Source of the DNA: CAYWJT01 sp964458655 | Lineage (GTDB): Bacteria; Acidobacteriota; Aminicenantia; Aminicenantales; Saccharicenantaceae | DNA length: 49,882 nucleotides | Reading direction: 5' to 3' | NCBI GenBank assembly: GCA_964458655.1 | Contig: CAYWJT010000015.1 | Location: 1 to 49,882, forward strand | Shown here: in pieces, positions 23,688 through 30,695 of the stretch | Numbering within the stretch: position 1 is the stretch's first letter | How the letters are laid out: the number at the start of each line of letters is the position of its first letter | Made by a program: the position numbers and the translations under genes | The notes under the pieces: generated by a model | Databases searched by the model: none | Seen by the model: the letters and a program-made list of their open reading frames with translations, nothing else | What the model was told of the DNA's origin: nothing

Positions 23688-25904
23688 CTATCCGGCCAGC
23701 TTCTCGACCTTTATCCCGCGGTAATACTTCTGCAGTATCTCGCGATAGGGCGCTCCGGCCAGCGCCATGCCGTAGGCGCCCACCTGGCACAGGCCGACCC
23801 CGTGGCCCCAGCCGCGGCCGGTGAAAACGAAGCGTGCGACGCGGCCGTTCTCATCGTAGGCCCTGTCTATAACGAAGAGCGTGTCGCGCAGCCCGAGCAC
23901 GGTCCTGACCTGGAAGCCGTCGACGCTGACGCTGCCGTCCGCGCCACGTATCTCAAGCTCCACGACACGGCCGGAGGCTCCGGTCCTTTTCACGGCCATA
24001 TCCACGAGGGCGCCGAGCTGGTAATACTGGTTCAGCCGGGCCTCGAGCTCCTCCCTGGTCTTGATGACCTGCCAGCGGTTCAAGCGCGAGGAGCGGTCCA
24101 GCGAATCCGAGACGACCGGCGCCAGCACCTCGAGCATGGCGACCAGGCCCTCCCGCTCCAGCCAGCGGACCTTTTCCCCGCCGAGCAGGGTCAGGCGGTC
24201 CGTGAAATACTTCCGGCCGTCGATGTCGCTGACCAGGAACAGCCGGTGCGAGAGCTTGACCTCGCGGATCGCGCTCCCGTCATCGAGCCTGACCAGGTCT
24301 TTCTTGAACGAAAGGAACGTCGCTTTCTGGAAGAAATCCCGTTCGGCGTTGAGGACCTTGGCCAGGGCAAAGGCGACCTCGCCCCTCGTGACCGGCCGGT
24401 AAGCGTCCTCGGCGAAAGCGAATGCCGGGAAAAGGCCGGCCTGGAGACAATGCGCGAAAATATTCTTATCCCCGGCCTCGGTCCGGCCCAGACGCCTGGT
24501 GAGGAACTCGACCTCCGAAGGGAAGACCAAACGCCCGGCTCTCTCCTCCCAGCCGAAGGCCCTGATGATCATGCCGGCCAGAGCGGGAAAATCGAGACGT
24601 GCCGTTTCATTGAATTGCGGCGGCCGCGCCTCCCTGACGCCCAGCAGCGCAGCCGTGTTATGGACCCATTCGGCCGCTTCCGCCGGCGGGCATTCGGCCC
24701 CGAAATCGACGGCGCCCACGCCGACCGGGATGACCCCCAGGCTGATCAGGAAGGCGGCCTCGTAGCTCAGGCCGTTCGCGGCCGCGCTCGAGGGCCCCAG
24801 CGAGGGGTCGGCCCTGAGCTGATATTCGGGCTGTCGCTCGTAGGCGCATTCGACGCTTTTCAAATACGGCAACGGCGTCCCGGAGAAGACATTCTCGACG
24901 TCCTCGGTCCGTCCGCCGCAGGTGCTGGTATAAAGGGCGTTGATGAGCTCGCCCTTGTAGACAATGACCTCGCCGCTCGTCTCCTCGACCGCTTTCGTGG
25001 TCAGCGGGTGCTCGGCTTTCATGCCGAGATAGAGCTGGGACCTGGGCGTATGCAGGAGGTCGTAGCCCGAGCTCTGGAACTGGCCCATGTTCTTGAGGGC
25101 ATAGGTGCGGGCCGCCACCGCCTGGGCCTTGAGGGCCTCCAAGGAGCCGAACTCGAGCGGCGACATCTCCCCGGGCACGACGCTCTTCAGGTAGTCCTCG
25201 AGGTTGAGGACGTTGACCAGGGTCAGCCCCCGGCGGCTGCTCTTCAGTATGAAGAACCCGCGATAGCTGCGGTCGCCGGCCGCAAGAAAGCTCTGGGGGT
25301 TGGCCGGGATGAAATAGAGCGTTGATTCCGTGGGCAGGGAATGCAGCTTGCCGTCGTTCAGGAGCCAGAAGGGGTTGGCGCCGAATTCGGGGATGTCTTC
25401 GCGGACGATCCAGGCTTCCTTGAGCCCGGCCCGGCGGAGCTCTTCGACCTTGGCCAGGGCCTCGCCCCGGGTCAGGAAATCGCCGAGCTTGACGGCGAAG
25501 CTGCCGGCCGCGCCGCCGCCTTCCTCTTCTTCCACATAAACGCGGCCCGAGACCCGGAACTTGAGGTCGGCGGCCAGGCGTTCGGCTTCCCGGCGGTCCT
25601 TGGCGTAGCCCACGAATACCAGGAACTTCTCCGAGAGCTTCTCGCCGCTGCCCTTGACCAACGCTTCGTTCGTGTCGTCGGCCAGGAGCTTGTAGAGGGA
25701 GTTGACCTCATAGATCTTCATGCCCGAAGAGGCCCGGATCTCGACCTGCTTGAGGTTGACCCCGATGCCGATGCTGATCACCGGCTTCTTGACCATGTAG
25801 CCGTGAAAGAAACTGCCCTCGTTGCCGAACTCCACCGGGATGCCCGCTAAGAAGAAAAGGGCCAGAAAGGCTATGGCAAAGTATTTCAGTTGTTTCGGAC
25901 TCAT
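23688..25904 (-). CDS. exported SpoIID/LytB-type protein with SPOR-like and SLH-like segments
   Basis: A 738-residue protein. An N-terminal membrane helix or signal (YFAIAFLALFFLAGIPV) is followed by a SPOR-like repeat region (about 85-170: FLVFVGYAKDRREAERLAADL). The SpoIID domain then appears in two blocks. The first (about 230-350) holds LNLEDYLKSVVPGEMSP, ALKAQAVAARTYA and TSTCGGRTEDVENVF. The second is near the C-terminus, with GRGWGHGVGLCQVGAYGMA. About 300 residues lie between them, including an S-layer-homology-like stretch (YRPVTRGEVAFALAKVL). SpoIID cleaves denuded glycan strands of peptidoglycan. In a non-sporulating diderm this suggests cell-wall remodelling. ATG 25904 has a GGGAG site; a near-ideal promoter lies upstream. 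Confidence 0.85.
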   Translation of the reverse strand: MSPKQLKYFAIAFLALFFLAGIPVEFGNEGSFFHGYMVKKPVISIGIGVNLKQVEIRASSGMKIYEVNSLYKLLADDTNEALVKGSGEKLSEKFLVFVGYAKDRREAERLAADLKFRVSGRVYVEEEEGGGAAGSFAVKLGDFLTRGEALAKVEELRRAGLKEAWIVREDIPEFGANPFWLLNDGKLHSLPTESTLYFIPANPQSFLAAGDRSYRGFFILKSSRRGLTLVNVLNLEDYLKSVVPGEMSPLEFGSLEALKAQAVAARTYALKNMGQFQSSGYDLLHTPRSQLYLGMKAEHPLTTKAVEETSGEVIVYKGELINALYTSTCGGRTEDVENVFSGTPLPYLKSVECAYERQPEYQLRADPSLGPSSAAANGLSYEAAFLISLGVIPVGVGAVDFGAECPPAEAAEWVHNTAALLGVREARPPQFNETARLDFPALAGMIIRAFGWEERAGRLVFPSEVEFLTRRLGRTEAGDKNIFAHCLQAGLFPAFAFAEDAYRPVTRGEVAFALAKVLNAERDFFQKATFLSFKKDLVRLDDGSAIREVKLSHRLFLVSDIDGRKYFTDRLTLLGGEKVRWLEREGLVAMLEVLAPVVSDSLDRSSRLNRWQVIKTREELEARLNQYYQLGALVDMAVKRTGASGRVVELEIRGADGSVSVDGFQVRTVLGLRDTLFVIDRAYDENGRVARFVFTGRGWGHGVGLCQVGAYGMALAGAPYREILQKYYRGIKVEKLAG

Positions 25905-25936
25905 GGGGCTCCCGCTGGAATGGTTCCTTGAGTAGC

Positions 25937-25965
25937 ATTGTAGCTGACCGGACAGCAAAAGTCAA
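25937..25965 (-). promoter_or_regulatory. candidate promoter of the SpoIID-type gene
   Basis: On the minus strand TTGACT (25960-25965) and TACAAT (25937-25942) are separated by 17 bases. The leader to ATG 25904 is about 25 bases. Confidence 0.65.
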
Positions 25966-26336
25966 GGAAAAAATCTACATCTAGTGGCCTTGCCGGTTTA
26001 TATACAATATATTGAAGGAACCGTAACGCTGAAGCTGTTCCCGGCTGGAAACGGGCGCCTTCCGGCCCAGATGTTCTCCGACCCTTTCTGAGGCCGACGA
26101 AAGGACAATATCTCCCCGCGTCCCCGTCGCTTAGCGGTCGCTTCGGTTTGTCTTTTAGTACTTAGTATTAGTATATGACGGAGCCGGCGCTTTGCCGGCA
26201 TTCGAGCGTCACGCGGATGGAAGAATCCAGCCAGGACGCCGTCTAAACAAACTGAGAACATGAGAACCCGGCTCTTGCCTTCCGCCGCTTCAAGGACTAT
26301 AAATCTTACTTGCGCCGCAAACACATGGAGGTGTTC
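25966..26336. other. 371-base divergent intergenic region
   Basis: A lower-GC region between the SpoIID-type and M28 genes. It holds the M28 promoter at its right end, an AT-rich patch (TTTATATACAATATATTG near 25997-26014), three near-repeats of TTAGTAY around 26154-26174, and a GCCGGC-GCTTT-GCCGGC hairpin near 26183-26199. No reading frame here looks real. Confidence 0.6.
26275..26303 (+). promoter_or_regulatory. candidate promoter of the M28 peptidase gene
   Basis: TTGCCT (26275-26280) and TATAAA (26298-26303) are 17 bases apart. The leader to ATG 26337 is about 27 bases and includes a GGAGGT ribosome-binding site. Confidence 0.6.
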
Positions 26337-28169
26337 ATGAAAAAACGTTTCTTGTATGTCGTGCTCCTGCTTTTGCTGACCGCCGCTGTCCAGGCCCAGG
26401 CGCCTCAACAGCAGCAGATGAAGCCCGAAGAGGTCCAGCGGGCGCTGGACCTGGTCCAATCGACCCAGCCCGTGCCCGAGAAATATAAGGCCGGCTTCGA
26501 GGCCATCACGGCCAAGGATATGCTGGCCGTCCTCGCCTACGTTTCCTCGGACTGGATGGAAGGCCGGGAGACCGGCACCCGCGGCTACGCCATGGCCGCG
26601 GATTACGCCGTTTCGCTCTTCAAGCTCTGGGGCATCAAGCCGGGCGGCGACCAGCCTCGAATGGCCATGGGCAGGTCCATGAGGGCCGAACAGGCCGCTC
26701 CTGCCGCGCCGCCGGAAAGGTCCTACCTGCAGGAATTCTCGCTCAAAGAGATCACCGACGTGCGCAGCTCCCTGACCGTGGAGGTCAAGAAGGGCGAGAC
26801 GCTCGGGGTCAAGACCTTCGAGGCCGGGGTGGATTTCATGAACATGGGGAGCTCGACCATGAACCTGAGCGGGCCGGTGGTTTTCATCGGCTACGGCATC
26901 AAGGAGCCTTCGATAGGCTGGGACGAGCTCAAGGGCCTGAACGTCAAGGGCAAGATCGTCCTGGTGCTGAGCGAAGCGCCGGGCAAGGACGACCCCAAGT
27001 CGCCCTTCCAGCAGAAGAAGGAGCTCAAGGACAAGTATTTCCCGGCCGGGCCGGCCATGCCCATGCCGCCGGCGTTCGTCCGCCAGGCCGGCGGCGGCCG
27101 CTTCAACAAGCTGGCCGAGATCGCCAAGCTCGGGCCGTCGGCCATCCTGGTCGTCCAGAACACCGGCAAGGATTCGGACGTTTACAACGCGCTCTCGGCG
27201 GTCAGGCAGCCTTCCGATGACCGGCCCATCATCAACAGGCCGCGGCGGAGACTGACCATACCTGGCGCCGCTCCGTCGGAGTTCGAAAGCGCGGCCCCGA
27301 CCATAAACATCACCCGCGAGATCGCCAACACCATCCTGGGGGCCACGGGACAGACCATCGACGACCTGAAGAAGAGGATCGAATCGACCTACAGGCCGGC
27401 CTCTTCCGACCTGGCCGGGGTAAGGGTGGCCATCGAGTCCACGGCCAAGGTCGGCCTGGTCCGGACGATGAACATCATAGGCTACATCGAGGGCTCCGAC
27501 CCCAAGCTCAAGGACGAGGTCTTCGTCGTCGGCGGCCACTTCGACCATGTCGGCCGCTGGCAGGATTACATCTTCAACGGCTCGGACGACAACGGCTCCG
27601 GCTCCGTAGGCGTCATGTTCATAGCCCGGGCCATGGCCGTGAACCCGGTCAAGCCCAAGAGGACGGTCGTCTTCTGCCTCTGGACCGGCGAGGAGGAAGG
27701 CCTGCTCGGCAGCCGCTACTACACCCAGAACCCGACCTTCCCCATCGCCAAGACGGTCGGCTACCTCAACTACGACATGATCAGCCGGGCCTTCGACCAG
27801 CAGACGATCTCGAGGTACGCCCGCCAGCTGACCGTCCCGGGCACCGAAGACCTGGTCAAGAAGATCCGCGCCCCGGAGTTCGTGACCGTCAACCTGACCA
27901 AGGGCACGGGCTTCTACGAACTCCAGAAGGAGATGAACAAGTACGTCGGCTTGGACCTCTTCATGCGTGAGGCCGAGGTCGGCGTCGGCGGCGGCGGCTC
28001 GGACCATTCGTCTTTCGCCGCGGTCAAGGTGCCCTACGTCTATTACATGACCGCCATGCACCCTGATTACCACCAGACGAGCGACAGCGTGGAGAAAGCC
28101 TCGGGAGACCTGCTGGCCAAGGTCACGAGGCTGGGCTACCTGACCGTGTTCGCCTACGCCGACAAATAG
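26337..28169 (+). CDS. exported M28-family metallopeptidase with PA-like insert
   Basis: A 610-residue zinc exopeptidase. A signal peptide (MKKRFLYVVLLLLLTAAVQAQA) leads to a Gln-rich stretch. A PA-type domain (about 150-300: FIGYGIKEP, LKGLNVKGKIVLVL) interrupts the fold before the M28 core. Expected di-zinc ligands and catalytic residues are visible: GGHFDHVG, SDDNGSGS, TGEEEGLLGS (catalytic Glu and ligand), NYDMIS and a late HPDYHQTSD. The family mostly releases N-terminal amino acids, here probably in the periplasm, completing peptide breakdown started by the other secreted peptidases. ATG 26337 is preferred over 26310 because of its GGAGGT site and canonical signal peptide. A strong hairpin terminator follows at 28196. 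Confidence 0.92.
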   Translation: MKKRFLYVVLLLLLTAAVQAQAPQQQQMKPEEVQRALDLVQSTQPVPEKYKAGFEAITAKDMLAVLAYVSSDWMEGRETGTRGYAMAADYAVSLFKLWGIKPGGDQPRMAMGRSMRAEQAAPAAPPERSYLQEFSLKEITDVRSSLTVEVKKGETLGVKTFEAGVDFMNMGSSTMNLSGPVVFIGYGIKEPSIGWDELKGLNVKGKIVLVLSEAPGKDDPKSPFQQKKELKDKYFPAGPAMPMPPAFVRQAGGGRFNKLAEIAKLGPSAILVVQNTGKDSDVYNALSAVRQPSDDRPIINRPRRRLTIPGAAPSEFESAAPTINITREIANTILGATGQTIDDLKKRIESTYRPASSDLAGVRVAIESTAKVGLVRTMNIIGYIEGSDPKLKDEVFVVGGHFDHVGRWQDYIFNGSDDNGSGSVGVMFIARAMAVNPVKPKRTVVFCLWTGEEEGLLGSRYYTQNPTFPIAKTVGYLNYDMISRAFDQQTISRYARQLTVPGTEDLVKKIRAPEFVTVNLTKGTGFYELQKEMNKYVGLDLFMREAEVGVGGGGSDHSSFAAVKVPYVYYMTAMHPDYHQTSDSVEKASGDLLAKVTRLGYLTVFAYADK

Positions 28170-28520
28170 ACGAAACACGCGGAAGCAGACCCAGCGGGGG
28201 CGTGCCTTCACGCCCCCTTTCCTTTCAGGCGCTCCCACGGATCGCGCGGCATAACGGCGACCGGGAGAAGCGTTTTATTTCCAAGCAACTGGAGCCCGCG
28301 AGGGACGGCCGATGACGCGCGTCATGGGGCCATCGGCGCAGGCAAGGCCCTCCTGCCTTTTCGCGGCGAAGGCGCTTGACTGAAGTACGCGCAGAGACGC
28401 CCGCCGCGACTCCGCTGCCTGATGGGCTTGAACATAAGAGTCGACCGCGGCCTCGGCAGTCGCGTCGGCTCGAGGGCTCCTGGAGAGAGTCGCCGGCTCC
28501 AGCCGACCAGAGGGAGCCGA
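28170..28520. other. 351-base intergenic region with several hairpins
   Basis: Between the convergent M28 and GH97 genes. It contains the M28 terminator (28196-28226), a 14-base perfect palindrome ATGACGCGCGTCAT (28312-28325) inside an inverted repeat GCCGATG (28308-28314)/CATCGGC (28331-28337), and the nested inverted repeat next to the GH97 stop (28464-28521). No convincing reading frame was found. Confidence 0.6.
28196..28226 (+). terminator. intrinsic terminator of the M28 gene
   Basis: A perfect 9-base stem GGGGGCGTG (28196-28204) and CACGCCCCC (28209-28217) with a CCTT loop, followed by a T-rich tail TTTCCTTTC, 27 bases after the M28 stop. Confidence 0.8.
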
Positions 28521-28521
28521 C
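28464..28521. repeat. nested inverted repeat at the GH97 3' end
   Basis: The outer arms GTCGGCTC (28464-28471) and GAGCCGAC (28514-28521) pair perfectly. The inner arms CTGGAG (28480-28485) and CTCCAG (28497-28502) also pair. The right arm reaches into the GH97 stop codon. It may act as a transcript end or stability structure for GH97, though no T-run follows on the minus strand. Confidence 0.55.
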
Positions 28522-30497
28522 TAATCCGCGACGACCAGCCTGGCCGCCCAGCCTCCGCCCGGCGCCATGGAGATCGTCAGCCGGTCGCCTTTTCCGAGCC
28601 GCGTCTTTTCCCTTTTGAGGTCCCCGGCATATCTCGCGGCGTTTGTCCCGTCGGCGAAGAGCTCCGCCTCATAGGCCCGGTCCTCGAGGAAATCCAGTCT
28701 GACCTCGAGCCGGCGCGGGCTCCAGTCGGTCATGGCGCCCAGGTACCACTCCTTCCCGTTGCGCCGGGCCACGACCACGTAATCCCCCACCCGGGCATCC
28801 AGGACCCTCGTTTCGTCCCAGACCGTAGGCACTTTCGACAGGAAGGCCATGGCGTCCGGCTCTCGCCGGTAGTTGGAGGGCGAGTCGCAGAGCATCTGGA
28901 GCGGGCTTTCATAGACGACGTACATGGCCAGTTGATGGGCTCTCGTGCCCTGGCTCATCGGCCGGTTGAAAACGGCGTGGAACTGCTTTTCCTGGGCGTT
29001 GAGCATGGCGCCCGGGGTGAAGTCCATCGGGCCGGCCAGCATCCTTATGAACGGGATGAGCAGGTCGTGCTCGGGCGTGACGTTCGCGCTCCACTTGGAG
29101 TACTCCAGACCCAGCACCCCCTCGCGGGTCAGGATGTTGGGGAAGGCCCGGCGCAGGCCGTCGGGCTTGAAGGCCCCGTGGAAATCGACGACCAGCCGGC
29201 GGGCGGCGGCGGCCTCGGCGCAGCGCCGGTAAAAGTCGACCACCCGCTGATCGTCGCGGTCCATGAAATCGACCTTGATGCCCTTGACGCCCCAGGCCGC
29301 GAACCGGTCCAGGGCCTGGTCCATCTGCCTGTCGAGCGTGACCCAGATGCACCAGAGGATGACGCCGACTCCCTTGCTCGAGGCGTATGACACGAGCTCG
29401 GGGAGGTCGATGTCGGGGTTGATCCGGAGCAGGTCGTCCGGGGCCGACCAGCCCTCGTCCAGGATTATGTACTCCAGGCCGTGTTCGGCTGCGAAATCGA
29501 CGTAGTGCTTGTAGGTCGCCGTGTTGACGCCCGCCGCGAAATCGACGCCGTAGATATTCAAGTCGTTCCACCAGTCCCAGGCCACCTTGCCGGGCCTGAT
29601 CCAGGAAGTGTCCTTGAGGCGCAGTTCCGGTCCGAGCCTGTAGATTATATCGTTCTCGATCAGCCCGCCGTCAGTTTCGGCCACGGCCAGCACGCGCCAG
29701 GGGAAGGCGCGGGGCCCGCGGGTCATGGCGATGTAATCGGCCGCCCTGGCCACCTCGAGCGCACGGTTGCTCTTGCCGCGGAAACGTTCCTCCAGAGGGT
29801 AAGGCGCGAACTTGGCGCGGAGAAGGGGCAGTCCGGCGTCGTTGCCGGTCAGGAACATGCCCGGGTAATCGTCGATATCGGCTTCGCTCACCGCCACTTT
29901 GGCCCGGCCCGGGAAATCGACCAGCACCGGCGCGAAAGCCAGGCGTTCGGGCCCGACTTCCTTTACCGGCAGTAAGGTGTAGTTGCTCTCGAAAGAAGTG
30001 TGCGTGCCCCTGGTAAAGGGAATCCAGGCCGAGACATCGCCGCAGAAGAAAAAGGTGGCCTCCTCGTCATTGACCTTGACCGGTCCCTTCTTCTCGACGT
30101 AGAAGCGGTAGGCCGCCGCGTCGTCATAAGCCCGGAAGATGAGCCTGTAGCCGCCCCGGAAGCGCAGCGTCATCTCGTTGAAGCGGTCCGGGATCGGGGC
30201 GTGTTTTTCCTTGACCGGAGGCACGATGGAAACGTCGACGCTCCGGCGCTCGACCCTGACGACACGAGGGGCCTTGCCCAGCACCACGCCGTCGTCTATC
30301 GTCATCGAAACGGCCGAGGCGCTGAGCACCCGCTGTCCAGCCACGAACACCATGTAGAAAACCCGGTCGGCCACCGAAACCGCCACCTTGACCTTTCCCC
30401 GGGGCGAGGCTACCTCGTAGACCCTGGCGCTCAAGGCCGGACGCAGGATAAGAAGCAGGGCGGCGCCCGCCATGAGCCTCGTTATGTTTCGAGTCAT
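28521..30497 (-). CDS. exported GH97 family glycoside hydrolase, probably retaining alpha-galactosidase type
   Basis: A 658-residue enzyme with a signal peptide (cleaved near LSARVYE). It has an N-terminal beta-sandwich (about 25-270), a TIM barrel (YIILDEGWS, GVILWCIWV, IKVDFMDRDD, VVDFHGAFKPDG) and a C-terminal beta domain. GH97 contains inverting alpha-glucosidases and retaining alpha-galactosidases. Asp410 in KVDFMDRDD falls where retaining members place their nucleophile and inverting ones have Gly, so a retaining galactosidase is favoured. No SusC/SusD transporter or other glycosidase is nearby. It has its own TTGACA promoter and is divergent from the giant M14 gene. Confidence 0.88.
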   Translation of the reverse strand: MTRNITRLMAGAALLLILRPALSARVYEVASPRGKVKVAVSVADRVFYMVFVAGQRVLSASAVSMTIDDGVVLGKAPRVVRVERRSVDVSIVPPVKEKHAPIPDRFNEMTLRFRGGYRLIFRAYDDAAAYRFYVEKKGPVKVNDEEATFFFCGDVSAWIPFTRGTHTSFESNYTLLPVKEVGPERLAFAPVLVDFPGRAKVAVSEADIDDYPGMFLTGNDAGLPLLRAKFAPYPLEERFRGKSNRALEVARAADYIAMTRGPRAFPWRVLAVAETDGGLIENDIIYRLGPELRLKDTSWIRPGKVAWDWWNDLNIYGVDFAAGVNTATYKHYVDFAAEHGLEYIILDEGWSAPDDLLRINPDIDLPELVSYASSKGVGVILWCIWVTLDRQMDQALDRFAAWGVKGIKVDFMDRDDQRVVDFYRRCAEAAAARRLVVDFHGAFKPDGLRRAFPNILTREGVLGLEYSKWSANVTPEHDLLIPFIRMLAGPMDFTPGAMLNAQEKQFHAVFNRPMSQGTRAHQLAMYVVYESPLQMLCDSPSNYRREPDAMAFLSKVPTVWDETRVLDARVGDYVVVARRNGKEWYLGAMTDWSPRRLEVRLDFLEDRAYEAELFADGTNAARYAGDLKREKTRLGKGDRLTISMAPGGGWAARLVVAD

Positions 30498-30525
30498 CTT
30501 GTTCCTCCTCTCTTACGGCCGCCGC

Positions 30526-30551
30526 GGACAGGCGCCCGCCGGTGCCCGTCC
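30526..30551. repeat. imperfect inverted repeat of a dispersed type
   Basis: GGACAGGCGCC (30526-30536) and GGTGCCCGTCC (30541-30551) form a hairpin with two mismatches around CGCC. A related GGTGCCTGTCCCC occurs at 30632-30644. Such GGTGCCTGTCCCC units recur in intergenic DNA of many bacterial genomes and are often linked to mobile repeats; this link is an inference. Confidence 0.4.
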
Positions 30552-30554
30552 CCC

Positions 30555-30584
30555 AATAAAGAACATGTGCCGGCCGCCTGTCAA
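30555..30584 (-). promoter_or_regulatory. candidate promoter of the GH97 gene
   Basis: On the minus strand a perfect TTGACA (30579-30584) is followed after 17-18 bases by CTTTAT or TTTATT (30555-30561). Confidence 0.5.
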
Positions 30585-30614
30585 GGGGATGAAGGCTCTA
30601 TGATAAGAACGCGG
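30579..30614. repeat. sequence shared with the lexA promoter (copy 2)
   Basis: It begins with TGTCAAG, then a G-rich run and AAGGCTCTATGA (30592-30603), ending in GCGG. It resembles 16183-16217 in sequence and in its position relative to a minus-strand -35 box. Confidence 0.45.
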
Positions 30615-30695
30615 ACAAAGGGGGAGAACCGGGTGCCTGTCCCCGCTCTAATGTGTTAAAATCCGTCGCGAGTCACGCTCGACAAGGAGGCGGCC

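Noticed and set aside
25998..28238. Long minus-strand open frame (746 residues) opposite the M28 peptidase gene
   Set aside because: Its translation is low-complexity, rich in Gly, Arg, Asp and His without any domain. The opposite strand encodes a clear signal peptide and M28 motifs. It is a high-GC artefact.
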